A stretch of 64,000 nucleotides of DNA from Atherix ibis (taxonomy: Eukaryota > Arthropoda > Insecta > Diptera > Athericidae), in the NCBI GenBank assembly GCA_958298945.1, contig OY282605.1, forward strand, positions 112,774,267 through 112,838,266, in the 5' to 3' direction. Positions 23,940 to 36,571 of the stretch are shown here, one piece after another. Numbering within the stretch: position 1 is the stretch's first letter; the number at the start of each line of letters is the position of its first letter. The notes beneath the pieces were generated by a model. It was not told where the DNA came from and did not search any database. It was given only the letters and a program-made list of their open reading frames with translations. The translations under genes and the position numbers were made by a program.

Positions 23940-26100
23940 AATTATTTTTTTACTTTGATAAATCCAGCTAAACACTATAAAAAATCCAGTCAAGATTATA
24001 GGATTTTTTTAAGGATTGGCTGCCAACTAAATAAAAATGAAAATAACCATTTTATGAGCTAAAAATAAAAATGACGAAAAAATTCAACACAAATTCTCAA
24101 TAATATTTTTGTTGTGCAATAAATAAAATAGTTTGAATTGAAAAAATTTCTCTAATACCAAAGATGGTAAAAATTACTTAAATTTTTTTATTTTTTTTTA
24201 TTTTCTTTTCTGGTTAATGTTAAGGTTCGCATTTTTCAAACCACCTACACTGTGTAAGTAATGGAACATAATTTAGCATAGATTTACTGAAATTGATGAG
24301 AAACATTGACAGTTGTCTTCTGAAAAATTATGCTCACTAATGGTCGTATATAAGAGTGAATCAGAACAAACAAACCAAAACTAATAAGCAAATAAAATAA
24401 ATCAATTCCGATACACTATGGAACTGAATTGTATAAGATCAGAAGATCTCCATCTCCATAGATTCTCGAATCTCTGTTTTGTAGATATCGCCAATCTTTA
24501 TTGATTCTTTTATTCTCTTCATAATAATTGACGATCGTCTTTTCTTTTATTGTATCAGTTTTAACATGTGTTCTATTTTTTATTCTTCTTTTATTAAATT
24601 TATTCTTCTTCAGTTAAAAAAAAAATTGAATTCATTAAAAGCGAAAAAAAAACTGTATCTTTTGTTAATGAAAGCAAAAGAAAAAATTATTCTAAGATGA
24701 AGAAAATAATCACTCGAATATTTTTTATATTATAACAAATCATCGTCCCTATTACCTGAGAATAAATCCTTTTCATTTTATATATAAATAAATAATTTTT
24801 AAAAAAAATTACAAGCAGCACTAAATTGAACTTAAAATTTATTGTCTATAAAATAAATTTATTTTTTTTGTAAAATTATTTTTGACACAATTGAATTGTG
24901 TCATAATTTTATAATATTTTAATTTATTTCGTTTCCGAAAAATATATAATTTATATCTTTTTTTTGCTCTCATAACTTTTAAGAAGAACTTACCATTAAA
25001 AAATCATATTTTATTATGTGTGTGTGTGTTTTTTTAAAAAAAATATTAACATCTTATTCTTGGCGATTTATATATATAATTTTTTTCCTCCTCGAATTAT
25101 TATAATTTTTCTTTTCTTTGGAAAATTCATTCATTATTCACAATTTTTATTTGATATTATAAGCTTGAGTTATTAATTTCATATAATCAAAATATTATGT
25201 CAGTTTAAACTGAGATGATAATAAATTCCATCGTAAAGCATAAATATGAGCTAGAGAGTATTAAAATGGATTTGTGAGATGTCTACATAACCGATTTTGC
25301 AGCTTTTACAATGCCATTAATGTCTTTTACCCTTTCAATTTGTGTCTTTTCTGTTTTTTTTTGTTTAAAAAATATATTATTTTGCGGAATGTTAAAGCAT
25401 ATGTAGAAAAAAAATAAATACTCATGATACCGATTGACTATAAGTGTAAACCTATACGAGCTCAAACAGTGAAGCCGTAGAGTTTGCCATTCATCATTCT
25501 AAGAAAACGGTGAAATTATTACAATCAGCGATAAATTGCATAAAATACCTTCCGTACTGTGCGAACACCTACAACTTCATTAAGAAATTTACAGTGCGTA
25601 TTGCACGTCCAAATAAAATAAATGTGTTTTTTTTTAACCCAAACTTTACTATTATATATTATATATGGTAAATTCTGATATTTCCTCCTTTTTACAATAT
25701 TTAAAATTGTTCATGTAAATTTTTGATACGTTGATAATTCCTCAAACATTTTTATCTTCAATAAAATGAATATAAATAAAATTTATTGCGAAAAAATATT
25801 GCATTTTAAATCATATTTTTATGATGTTAAAAATTGCTTTTTAAAAAATATTATGACAATTGGCTGAAAATTTATTTAATTTAAATCTAAAAATAAAAAA
25901 AAATATGAACCGGCAAAATTTAGATTAGAATTAAAATAATTAATGAAATTTGAAATTTGTGCAGGATTATCCATAATGTGCTATAATATAAAGTATTCAA
26001 TTTATTTAATATAATATTTACCATTTATATTTATTTAGAATTTTTTTTTAATAATTAAAAATATGTAAATATATCAAAAATCATCTATAAAATAAGAGAA
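23940..26100. other. Stretch without a recognisable gene
   Basis: Very AT-rich sequence with a (TG)6 run at 25017-25029. A TATATAAG box at about 24346 is followed about 25-30 bases downstream by an AATCAGAAC sequence and then, at 24417, an ATG opening a frame of only 28 codons. This arrangement resembles an insect core promoter, but no coding exon follows that I can support. Confidence 0.5.
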
Positions 26101-26104
26101 AAGT

Positions 26105-26375
26105 GGTTGAATAAAATTTTTCTTCAGCGACGAGGCTCATTTATTGTCGGGTAGATAAGTTAATAGTATGAGGCTTTGAAAACCCACAAGTAACTATAAA
26201 AACAGTTATTTTATTTGCAAAAATTGACTGTGTGATGTGAATTTTGGTCTGAAGGTATATTTTTGGAAATGAAAAAAAAGAGAGATCGTTTCTGTAAATA
26301 CTCACTGCTATGGCTAAATAAAAAGTTTGGGATTATAATTAAATTTTTTAATCTGGAAAATATGCGTTTTTAATA
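26105..26375 (+). pseudogene. Tc1/mariner-type transposase fragment (DUF4817/DDE lineage)
   Basis: A fragment reads FFSDEAHLLSG (about 26117-26150), the first catalytic block with its aspartate. In another frame it then reads ENPQVTIKTVILFAK (about 26178-26220), corresponding to the family's ENP.V..EKPLHP. Near 26220-26375 come weaker matches to the V.F...GIIG.FF and TVN.D.Y regions, ending LENMRF, the counterpart of the segment before WFQQDG. Stops and frameshifts are frequent. It covers the same portion as the 1-2 kb copies, hinting that the local population of this family consists largely of the central segment. Confidence 0.6.
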
Positions 26376-26570
26376 CTCGTAATAAAATATCATAAAACTC
26401 AGCTAAGATACCATAAAACTTCTAGGACGATTCATGTCGAGATTTTTGGTAATTTAAGTTAAGCTCAAAAAGTGTCATTTTAACAACATGAAAGTTTTTT
26501 TTATAAGATAAAATTTGTATTATCTTTAATAGTTTTTAAGATTTTGACTATTAAAAAATCAGCGTCCATT

Positions 26571-26636
26571 ATAGTAATAAAATTTATTAAAATAATTTAA
26601 AACTATAGTAATAAAATTTATTAAAATAATTAAAAA
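26571..26636. repeat. Short tandem duplication, 34-bp unit
   Basis: ATAGTAATAAAATTTATTAA and its continuation occur at 26571 and again at 26605, nearly identical over 32 bases. Confidence 0.85.
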
Positions 26637-26639
26637 ATT

Positions 26640-28070
26640 TAGCTGTTTTTTTAATGTTGTGAATTTTTACTTTCCAAGCCGAAAATTGGATAATTGTTTA
26701 TTTTCGTAAATTTCTATTTAAAATCATTAAAAAAAAATTCCTATTTTTTACGTAGATCTAAATTATTTTTTTTACAAAACTAATTCAAAAATATGTTATC
26801 CCAAAAATATTATACACTTTGTTATAAAAAGAGTGTAGAACTAAAAAAAAAATGGCCAAAAATTAAAAACACCTAAAAATCTACGAAGAAAGCAAGCAGA
26901 CAAACACATAACCATGTAAATAATCATGTAAACAAACAAATAAATTATTATATAAATAAAAGGATCAAAACTCCGAAAAGAAATAATAAATAAAAATTTA
27001 CAAAAAAAATACCCAAGAAAAATATGCCAAAAAAATTTATCTGAAATCAAGGAAAAAATCACCCACGCACGTTTTAATACACGCACGGCACGGCTGAACG
27101 CGATCACCAAAGTTGACGTGCGTTGTGTAGGCATTATCAGAATGAGGGGTGTGAAGGTATTTTTTTATTATTTCTATTTTCTAAAGGTATTGCTATTTTT
27201 CTAAAGGTTTTTTTATTTGTTATTAATTTAATATACAATAATTCGACTATTGGAGTATTAGAAGATTAATAAACGAGGACCGATTCTTGGATGAATTGAC
27301 GATTCCAAAGAAGAAGCGGAATAAGAAGTGGTCTTCTTTTATCTGAAACGCTTGAGTGTTTTTTTTGTTGGACAGACAGTTTTAATAGATTATCTAAGAT
27401 ATTTAGGCTATCAGAACAAGCCATCGTATTCTTCGTATGTTTATTCTGAATAAATTTTAGTATATTTTTTTTTTGCATAAAATCTCAAATGTTCTGAATT
27501 AATTTTGGAATTTTTTTCGACATTTTTTATGTTGTCTTTTGCAAGAAATTTTTTTTCTACAACAAATGTTTATTATTGAGTGTCATTTGTTTCTTTTATG
27601 TAGAAACGTTTAACATTTACATTTTTATTTGTTTATGCATTTGTAAAAACATATTTTTTTTTTGCATCTTTTGTCTGCTTTCAAACATTTTATAGTTTAT
27701 GTTATGGGAAAGATTTTTACTCACAACAAGTAGCTTTACAGTTCAAAAAGGCTTTTTTGTTTTGTTACCTGTTCGAGTATTTAAATAGCACACATTTACA
27801 GGTACAGTTGTAGACAATTTTATGCTCTCACAGGTCTAGTCTGCGTTAATAAAATACACCCTTTTTTTATAAGTAAAATTTTTCCATCAGTTTTTCTGTT
27901 TAAAATTTTAAAATTTTTAATTTTATAAATTTTTTTTTAACTATACTTATTTTTAAAATAATTTTGCTCCATAGTGTAACCGTTTTTGAATTTATTTTTA
28001 TACCAAATTTGAATTTATTTTTATACCAAAATTGTGATCCTTTTAAACAAATATTCAATCACTTCTTTCG
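26640..28070. other. Stretch without a recognisable gene
   Basis: AT-rich sequence. A 97-codon minus frame at 26841-27134 is hydrophobic and rich in Phe and Ile, as expected from AT-rich noise, and shows no family signature. Positions 27985-28030 are two perfect copies of a 23-base unit beginning TTTGAATTTATTTTTATACC. Confidence 0.5.
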
Positions 28071-28077
28071 TAGTTTC

Positions 28078-29260
28078 TAATTTAATCAAACACCTTCGCA
28101 AAAACAAAGCTCCTGGCTATGATGTGATCATCTCAAATATATTACTGCAACTTTTTTTTTATAATAGCAATAGTTTTCCTTGTCATAATATATAATTTCA
28201 TCCTTAGAACAGAATATTTTCTATGCTTTTCAAAATTTGCCATCACAAAAATGATCCCTAAGCCCAATAAATCATCCCATTTCCTTCAAATTCTTTCCAA
28301 AATAAGTCTTAAATTTCTTAAATCTCATACTCGTATCCTCAAATTTAATTCCCACCAACCAATTTGTATTTTGCTCCAAAAACTCCAATACCCAGCAGTA
28401 TCATCGAGTCGTCGAATTCATTACATTGTCGCTAGAAAGATAATAATACTGCGGGGATGTGTTTCTAGATATAAGCCAAGCTTTTGATAGAGTTTTTCTT
28501 GCGGGCTTACTCTGGAAACTCCTTTCTTTCATCTATTTTCAGGTCTTAAGATCATTTATTTTTAACCCACACTTCCAAGTAACTGAATCCAACGATATTG
28601 GCTGGTGTTCCACAGTGAAGTTAACTTTAGCCCATCCTCTACAATATTTTCACATCCGATATCCCAATTTATCTCAATTTATTCTTTGCTGCATACGCTT
28701 ATGATACGTCTTGTCTTGCATCTAGCGAAAATGGAAATTCCGAAATTCTCCAAACCCAAATCCAAACTCTTCATAACTGGTTCACTGAACATAAATCTAC
28801 CCACGTAACTGATACTTTCTACCGTGAACTATGTCCTCCCATATAACTTAATGGCAGTGCCATAACACAAAACACCAAAGTTCGGTATCTAGGACTGAAC
28901 TTAGATAAACGTTTGACATGCAACTCACATACAAGACTTAAAAAGAACTAAAAAGACGATACCTACAACTACTTCGACAAAGTACATTTATACAATACCA
29001 TACTGAAACCAATATGGACTTACGGACTAGAACTCTGGTGTCCTACTAAGCCTTTCAATTCCCATTGAATCCAATCACTTCAAACAAAACTACTCAGTGC
29101 TATTATCCAATCCCAATACTATTATATATCTCGTTATAGAAAGTTTCATCCCCGTGTCTTGTTCAAGAACTATCCTCCACAACCTTTTCTAAATACACCC
29201 ATCGAAAACTTTAGCATTACTGATCGTGTGATTTACTAAAATAATAAATGTTAACAGAAA
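28078..29260 (+). pseudogene. Jockey-like non-LTR retrotransposon ORF2 relic (RT domain and C-terminus)
   Basis: The blocks in order are as follows. LRKNKAPGYDVII (about 28093-28130) is RT block 1. FLDISQAFDRVFLAGLLWKLL (28463-28525) is the palm A motif with its aspartate. AGVPQ then follows with LYNIFTSDIP (about 28600-28660). AAYAYDTSCL (about 28686-28715) is the catalytic box, where the first aspartate of YADD is Tyr. NWFTEHKSTHVTDTFYRELCPP and VRYLGLNLDKRLT (about 28770-28920) lead to KPIWTYGLELW (about 29010-29040). Frameshifts separate several blocks and the region between motif 1 and palm A is scrambled. An A-rich tract near 29374-29400 may be the old 3' tail. It belongs to the same clade as the relics at 7445 and 33265; all are dead. 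Confidence 0.88.
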
Positions 29261-29299
29261 CACACGCTAGCAGGAGAAACTTTGATAGATGTTTACTCC

Positions 29300-31765
29300 C
29301 CATAACTTTCCCCATTAATCAATATTATTATTTAAATCTGTTTATTATAGTGCTGTAATTATTATAAATTTTTGTAAAAAAAAATAAAAATTAAAAAAAA
29401 ATACTAAACAATTTTTTAATATTAAATTTAAGACTTTTTCTTAACTTATAAATAATAAAAAAATCTAAAAAGGATATCTACAGTCAAATTTAATAATAGG
29501 TCAAATTTCAGCAACTTGACTAAGTAATTTAAACAAAAAAAAAGTCCTCTTAAATAGGACGGGAGTATTTGCTAGTTATTAGCAAAAGGTACAGTTTTTA
29601 CGTTAGAAAAGATAATTTATAGATTAAAAAAACAAACAAAATTTAACAGTAATCAGAATATCTAGAATATTATGGAAAAAAATATATATTTTTTATTGCA
29701 AATATAAATAATCATTTTCAGTTTTTATAGTCTAAACTCAAATAAAAAATCTTTTTTAATTTAGTAATTTTGGCTTGTATTAGGTTCAAGTGAAATTTTT
29801 TCGAGGGAATTTGGAATTCCGGTACACAATTATGTATTTGCCTTTTTGACTATGTCTTTATATATATTTTTTTAAGTTAAGAATATTTTACAATAACAAA
29901 AATAAAATAAAAACAGCAATAATTTCTGTTCGTAAGTCCATAATGCCTTTTATAAGAGTCCCTATTTTTAAGACCTGTATAAATATTAACACTTCTAATA
30001 AAATCTAAGAAATAGTTCTTATTATAAAGCTCATAAGAACTATTAGAACAACGCACAATTTATTGATTATTTTATGGTAAGAAAAAATAAAGTCTAAAAC
30101 TGAAGGCGGTCCCAAAAAGTGTGTGGCTTTTTCATAATAAAATGAATAAAGAAAACCTCATTTTCCAACTCATATTATTAAGTTTGACTTTGATTGCGTA
30201 TAGAAAACGTCAATAATTTTTGGTAAGAAATTCAACTTAAAATTTTTTTTCCATCAATTGTACTCCTAACCAGGTTTAGTATTTGTTTTTTTTTTGGAGA
30301 AATTTCTAAACAAATGTTTAAAATTCAGTTTTATTGTTTATGCTTTTATTTCAACAAGTCCATAGAAGGAATATAAAAATTGGGTCACTACTAATTGTTC
30401 AAATCTGTGAGTTTACAAAAGAAGCACAATTGCTGCTAATAAATTATTATGGCTACACTGTGTTAGGTATTTGAAAAAAAAAAATTCCATTACATATCTT
30501 AATGCATAATAATATAAAGTACAACGGGTATTATTAAGTTGGTTCGCCATCTGTCCATCCTCTTAAATACGTTCTATTTGCTGTTACCTTTAAATAGTAC
30601 AAGAAAAACATTTTCTAAGTCATCTTGGAAGCATAATTATTTTAGATGATTTTTCTCTTATGCTCATTAGAATCTAAATTTCCCTCCAATTATTATCAAA
30701 CTATTAAATAAGATTTAAATAAAAAAGAAAAAGCATCCTGAAACTGTATCTAAATATGGCCAGGTGAATACACACTCTTTAAAGAGAATGAAAATTTCCC
30801 TTTCGGAGCAATAAAATCTATTCATTTTTCGACTATTTTAGCTGCAAAGTTACACATTGTTTTAAGGCAAATAAAAAAAAACAGAAAATTGTACAACTTA
30901 ATAGCTGTAATTTTAGAAATTTGGAACAAAAGTAAATACTTTCACTTTAAATCGAAAGGTATTTTTATTTAAAACAGAAGAAAAAGTAACAAAAATTCTT
31001 ACCAAACCTACTTAATATCGAATTGTTAACTAAAACAAAATTATTGTGTAAATTATTGTTACCTGTGGATAATGATTTTGTTTTGTTTATTTTATAAAGT
31101 ATTTTGTTTTGTTTCTATTCTTAATGATTGTCTATTTATCAAAATGAAAAGATATTCTCTTCGAGCATAAAATAGCAACAAGAAGATCTTTTCACCAAAC
31201 CATCAATATTATTGTTCGAAAAGTGTTTACAGTCGTAAACATTCGATAGATTTTTTTCTTCTTTAAGTTCAGCCAATTTTTAGATAGAGAAGATTTATCT
31301 ATAATGAAGTGTGAAAATAGTTTTCCCACCCATCTTTCCCAAAAAAAAGAAAAAAGAAAGAATGTGAAATTGCAATTAAGCTCTAAACTTTGACCGATAT
31401 TTTGATTTATTGATTTTGATTGATTTTAAAAGCTATCTTGCCGATTTGATCGAAAAAAGTATCTGCAAAAACTTTGTGGAGTCTGCAGCAAAAAATGTTA
31501 TACGAAATATAATTTTTTTTATGTTTTGGTAATTATTTTTAAGAATATATTATCAAGTAGAATTGCTAACATTTTTGGTTTTTGTGTTATAATAAACTTA
31601 ATTAAAAATCGATATGGTTTTTGTTAAAAAATATTCATATTTCTGATTATTTTTAATTTAAAGAAAAAGCAACTCCTTACAGAAGCAATCCTGTCAAAAA
31701 GTCTTCCACTCGAACCACTCAGCAGAATTAGTATGTCATTGATTATGTTATGCCGGCTTTCGAAA
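29300..31765. other. Stretch without a recognisable gene
   Basis: AT-rich sequence with many A and T runs and no open frame above 60 codons. A sequence near 30106-30130 (GGTCCCAAAAAGTGTGTGG) resembles the terminus of some Tc1-like elements, but I found no inverted partner. Confidence 0.5.
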
Positions 31766-31769
31766 TAAA

Positions 31770-32960
31770 AAACAATAGTTCAAGAATATTTTTGGATACT
31801 TAGTTAAACTGGTATCCGGGATTCAGCTGGAAACTCAAGAGAATCCTTCCTTCAACATATTGTATAATACAGATCTTCTGTTATGGAATATAATATATTA
31901 CGCACTGCTCAAACTCTCGATGCCAAAAGGAGTAACTTTGGTTGGATTTGCAGATGATAGCTGCCGGTAAATTTATAGATAAGATCATCCAAGCCGCAAA
32001 TGGTGCAGGGCCACTCATGATATCCAATTATCCGGCGCTGACTATTATCAGTAGTCCTGAAACTTGCGGATAAAAAAACCGAGATAGTACTAGGGACCAG
32101 CAGGAAAGTTAAGGAGACTATTACTCTCACCATTGGTCACTATAATATTAACTTACAGCAATCCCTTCGATGCCTAGGAGTTCAGATAGACGCTAGGTTG
32201 AGCTTTGGCGAACATCTGAGAATCTCTGCTAAAAAGGTAAATCGGATTGTGAATGCCTTAGTTATGGCCATGCCTAATCATGGAGGGCCCAGATACAGAC
32301 AACGCAGCCTCCTATCCACAGTTGTCAGCTCTATGTTACTCTACATAGCCCCTAAGTGGATAGAAGCTGTGGTGAAGGAAACATACAAGCGTCAGGTGAT
32401 GGCGGTATATCTTTAAAGCGCACGTCGAGCTTTGAGAGATACTATCTGTGTTATTGTTAATCGAGCCTTTGGCCGATGAAAGAGGCAGAATATAGCATCG
32501 ACGACGGGAGCGAAATGAAAGTCATTGGCCCTTCGTCAGTAGGGAGGAGAGAAATGAGACAGTGGCGATATGTCAGCGATATTGGCATCTATCGATTGAA
32601 GGAAGATGGACGAATCATTTCATTCCTGATAGCTACGTGAAACGGCAGACGCTATGGAAAAGTGAACTGCTATATTGCCCAATTTCTGATAGGACATGGG
32701 TGCTTCAGCGCATATCTATATCAGTTTAAGATGGAAGTTGATGCAACATGCACTAATTATCGGCCTAGAATCGAAGATGTGGATATGTCTTCTTCCACTA
32801 TCTACGCTTCTAGAAAATAATCTCACAACAACTGTCCCAGCAGCACATTATAAATTATAACATTGCAGGCATGCTGGGGTGAAGTAGCAGAATACACATC
32901 CCGAGTAATTAAGAAGCTCTGCCAGAATGAAAGAATGAGAAAAGATCAGCAGGTAGCCTA
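31770..32960 (+). pseudogene. R1-like non-LTR retrotransposon ORF2 relic (RT palm to C-terminus)
   Basis: About 31880-31960 reads LLWNIIYYALLKL and then MPKGVTLVGFADDS, the R1-clade segment leading into an intact FADD catalytic box. After a degraded stretch, LKLADKKTEIVLGTSRK is followed by SLRCLGVQIDARLSFGEH and MPNHGGPRYRQRSLLS (about 32040-32320). SSMLLYIAPKW matches the family's SILLYGAPIW. The tail (about 32460-32700) reads PLADERGRI, REERNETVAICQRYW, GRWTNHFIPD and then, in another frame, CYIAQFLIGHGCFSAYLYQF, the hallmark YLTQFLSGHGCFR.YL. The CCHC-like end is only faintly visible near 32720-32950. A stop follows VYL at 32414-32416 and several frameshifts occur. R1 proper inserts in 28S rDNA; there is no rDNA here, so this is an R1-clade relative or a displaced copy. 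Confidence 0.85.
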
Positions 32961-33264
32961 AATAAGGAAATATACTTGATGTCAGTTTACTTCTCATGCA
33001 ATAATACTCGACAATGGTTCCATGAGGAGTCATATTTGAAGAAAACAAAATGTTTTAGGGGGTTTAAAAATCCCACAAACTATAGAAATTGGCATCTCTA
33101 GAGCTTCTTTGAGAAGATTCCCCCTAACCATGTATAAAAAAAACCAAAAAAAATATGACATTCTTGTAAAACGGTAGAAAATATGGTGTTATGTGAAAAC
33201 CGTCTTATACGAGACTGAGACGCCTACCATGCTTCCGAAATTTTTCAGAAATAAATATGAATCC

Positions 33265-33590
33265 TTCAGAATTGGTTTACCAAGTGAATGAACGCAAATG
33301 TGTCCATGTCACTTTTACTCTGCACTATGAACCATGTCCTCGCATGCAGTAAAATACCACAAACTATTAAAGTTTGGTATCTACACATAGAAATGAATCT
33401 AGAACTAGATATCGATAAATACTTCAACTTCTAAACAAATATTTAAAGCCGACAAAAGATAATCAGTAGTTTTATTGAACGCCCTTCTGAAACCTCTATG
33501 AACTTACGGAGTAAAAAGCTGTCCTAGCATTTTAGTAAAGGTTATTTATCAATGCTTCCTTTTATGTTCGTATTTATCAATGCTTTCCAC
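33265..33590 (+). pseudogene. Jockey-like non-LTR RT scrap
   Basis: A short remnant reads VNERKCVHVTFTLHYEPCP (about 33277-33335), matching the jockey-like VNE.KS.HVTFTLR...CPP segment downstream of the catalytic box. It is followed by a shifted VWYLHIEMNLELD, usual VRYLGL.LD.RL. LLNALLKPLWTYGVK-like residues appear near 33470-33520 with frame breaks. No catalytic residues are included. It lies just after the R1-like relic. Confidence 0.65.
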
Positions 33591-33594
33591 TCAC

Positions 33595-34118
33595 GCTAAT
33601 CCCCTTCTTCGAAAAAATATCCCTTACTTTATATCCTAAAACCACTCATTGACGATTCAATCCATTTTAGAATATTTAATTTAAATTCAATTTTAAATAT
33701 TGCTCATAAATAAACACCCAGTCAACAGCATAATCATAAGTGCTTAATGAACTTTATAAAGTGTTCAAATAGAATAGTTTGGATTAATATGAGTAGACTC
33801 TGCTTTTGTTACTGATATCATCTCCACTTCCGGTATTGAATTTTTTAACCTAACTTATTTTAATAAAACAATCACTTTCAAAAAAACTCTTTTCAGATAA
33901 ACATTACTTAATATAAAAATTACATTTAATTGAAAAAAGACACAAATTTTCTTAGCTTATTTATCTAATTTGAAAAAAAAGAATTTTGATTAAAAAATTT
34001 CTCTAAAAATAAAAGTTAAGATTTTGTAAATACGTGTAATTTCCAGTAAAGAAAAGTTGATCAAAATTAGGCTGTACTAAAAATTTTTTACAAAACTAAA
34101 TTTACAAAAATGTTATGG
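33595..34118. other. Stretch without a recognisable gene
   Basis: AT-rich spacer between the jockey-like scrap and the left TIR of the minus-strand mariner. I see nothing else in it. Confidence 0.5.
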
Positions 34119-34119
34119 T

Positions 34120-35321
34120 TAGTCGAAAAAGTTCGTGGTATTTTTTAGTGAAATAGAAACGTTTAAATCAGAGTGTTAAAATAAATTTATTCAAACGAAA
34201 TATTCTCTATTATTATCGGCAATGTCTCGCCATTTTTTGGGTAGAGCCATTATTCCATCAGTAAAGAAACTGGTACGGTTTATGGGTGAAAAACCGAATC
34301 AAGTGGTTTCCACAGGCCTCTGTTGAAGCCAGTTTGGTTCCATTAAGATAGTTGTGCAGAGATTGAAACAAGTAGTAGTCTGGGGGTGCTGTGTTTGGCC
34401 TATACGATAGATGGATCAAAACTTCCCAGGCAAGTTCCCTTAATTTTTGGTGGGTCTTAAAAAAGGTGTGTGGTCGAGAGTTATCATGATGGACACCCTT
34501 CCTATTGACCAATTCTGACCATTTTCTCTCAATTGTTTGGCGTAATCTATCGAGTCGCTCATAGTACAGTACCGACTTAACAGTTTATAACCCAATGTTA
34601 GCTGTTTATATTGAACGATTTCCTTTCACTCACACAATTCACACATCATAACCTTATGGGTCGTTAATCCTGGCTTTGAAATTGTTTGCGATTGCTCATC
34701 TCTCTTTTTTCATTATTTCTTTTGAACGATATTCTGGTATTTTACCCATTTTTCATCGACAGTTTGTTGTTACCTTCAGAAATGGCTCGATTTCATTGCG
34801 CTTCAACAGCGACTGATATTAAGTCGGTCGATCTTGTTTTTCACAGTCAATTCATGAGGTACCCAAATATCGAGTTTTTTTTTTCATATAGCCTTTCGCA
34901 AATGATTTTAAACATATTGGCGATTAATGTTTAAGTCATAAGCAATCTTATTACAGTTGATATGCCGATATTGCTCCTTTTTACCCTCTTATTCGGTAAT
35001 TGGCCTACAAGAATAGTGCCCATCTTTGGCATCACAACATCCAGAATAAAAGCAAGCAAATCCTTTTCGTACTGCTGCTTTATGGTACATTTATCATAAA
35101 CAGCACGAATTTTTGCACAAGCCTGAGTTGCCTTGTATTGTAATGTAAATCAAATTTTCTCTTTATTCTAGTACAATTTTTGATCTTGAATAACTTTTGA
35201 TACACAAAGTATCACCTTACAAACACGCATCTTGTATTATTACAATGGGACTTGTTAGTTAGTGATTACTGAGTTATATGCTTTTAACTTCGTTTTTCGA
35301 AAAACGCCACGAACTTTTTTA
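34120..35321 (-). mobile_element. Mariner element with TIRs, minus strand, about 1.2 kb
   Basis: Inverted ends are visible. AAAAAGTTCGTGGTATTTTT starts at 34126, and the reverse complement of about 35299-35319 reads AAAAAAGTTCGTGGCGTTTTT. TA dinucleotides lie at 34120-34121 and 35320-35321, consistent with the TA target of mariners. The length suits a full mariner (usually about 1.3 kb). The transposase inside is in the opposite orientation and broken. Confidence 0.85.
34190..35165 (-). pseudogene. Mariner transposase (irritans/cecropia-like) inactivated, minus strand
   Basis: Read down the minus strand, ATQACAKIRAVYDKCTIK (about 35140-35085) is the N-terminal helix-turn-helix part. About 34885-34835 gives KKLDIWVPHELTVKNKIDR, the conserved linker WVPHELT. 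The first catalytic block is present as DEKWVKYQ (about 34765-34740) after a frameshift. The open frame at 34258-34512 contains HHDNSRPHT, with the second catalytic aspartate, and NTAPPDYYLF (usual SPDLAPSDYHLF), with the third. The C-terminus runs past that stop in another frame as TDGIMALPKKWRDIADN (about 34250-34200), the usual end. All three catalytic aspartates survive, but frameshifts in the first half and one near the end rule out a product. Confidence 0.88.
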
Positions 35322-35329
35322 AGCATTAT

Positions 35330-36565
35330 TCATAATAGAATAAAATATAGAATGAAATTAACTACGGTTTTAGATTCGTATTAAGTTATTAGAACTAACA
35401 AAAATTGTAATAAGCCAGATAAGCAGATTGAATTTAGAAAATATTGTGTTTTCAGAATCTTAATGCCAACATGGTGCGCGGCCAGAACCACTAGACTAAA
35501 TCCTATTTCACGCATCTTTTTTCAATTAATTATCGGCCATGTAATCCAAGAAATTTGATTATTAGATACTCTAATATGATAGGACGTGATTTAAACGATG
35601 GTCAGTGAGTTGTGAAGATAATAAGTAGAAGAATATCAAAAGTAGTGTCGGCATCGGACCATTAGTTCAATGAAGCACATCGAAAACGATTCAAACTCGT
35701 ACCTTTATTGATGGTCAGTTACGGTATCGTTAAGAGTATCATCTTAAATATTTTTCAGAAACTTAAATGATATTCTTTTCTTCTTTTTCTCCTTCTTCTT
35801 CTTCAGCTCTAAATGACGACTAAACTTCAATGTTCTTTTTCTGAGATCTGATAATAACTTTTGATGGAATTTCGTGTCAATCCTTCGATCAGCAGCATCA
35901 TAATATTTGATCCAATTAAATTATAGTTCAATAAATAAAATACTTATTAGGAAATTTGGGAAGAAAAAATAATATTTTGACTGCTTTATCAATTAAGTTG
36001 TTAATATTTTTAAAGCCAATTTGGGTGGTTTTCTTCTTGTATATAAAAAATATATTACCTTATTTACTTGTGGATAATTTTTGTTGTTGTAATTTGAACA
36101 AAAATTAATAATAATTTACATTTTTCTAATATATATGGTAGAATAGCTGTTTTAAGTAATTTCTGTTCAACAACAAAAATTCTTAACTCAAGATTATGAT
36201 ATATATACGCTTTTTTATTTAAAATAATATTTTAAAGTTTAAAAAAAATCTTTTATATAAGAATTTTCATTATAATTTAATTAAATAATTATTAATTCAA
36301 CTATGAACGATTTAAGCATTAACCAGTGATAGTAGATTATTCATTTTGTAGTTTGCAACAATAATTCTCTATTATTAAAAAATTAATTAACAAATACACT
36401 ACCTGGGGTATAAGCTTAAATCCCATGTTTGGTCATAGATGGCGTGAGTGAGCGTATTAAGCTACCATGAGCACGTCATATTTTTTTTTATGACTTTGAC
36501 ATCTGTCAACATTAATTAGTGCACATTTTCAGCAATTTCGTACAACAACATACATTTTTCCTTTG
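35330..36565. other. Stretch without a recognisable gene
   Basis: AT-rich sequence with a CTTCTTCTTCTCCTTCTTCTTC tract at about 35779-35803. The last 140 bases, from about 36405, are probably the 5' untranslated part and end of the following mariner, but no inverted partner could be matched to 36400-36430. Confidence 0.45.
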
Positions 36566-36571
36566 GTAATT

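Noticed and set aside
24346..24500. TATATAAG box followed by a possible start and a 28-codon frame
   Set aside because: The frame is too short and featureless, and TATATA words are common in this AT-rich sequence.
26841..27134. 97-codon minus-strand frame with hydrophobic segments
   Set aside because: Phe/Ile-rich content is what AT-rich DNA gives by chance. I saw no domain, no composition shift and no neighbour that would support it.
30106..30130. Tc1-like terminal sequence GGTCCCAAAAAGTGTGTGG
   Set aside because: No inverted partner was found at a plausible distance and no transposase lies beside it.
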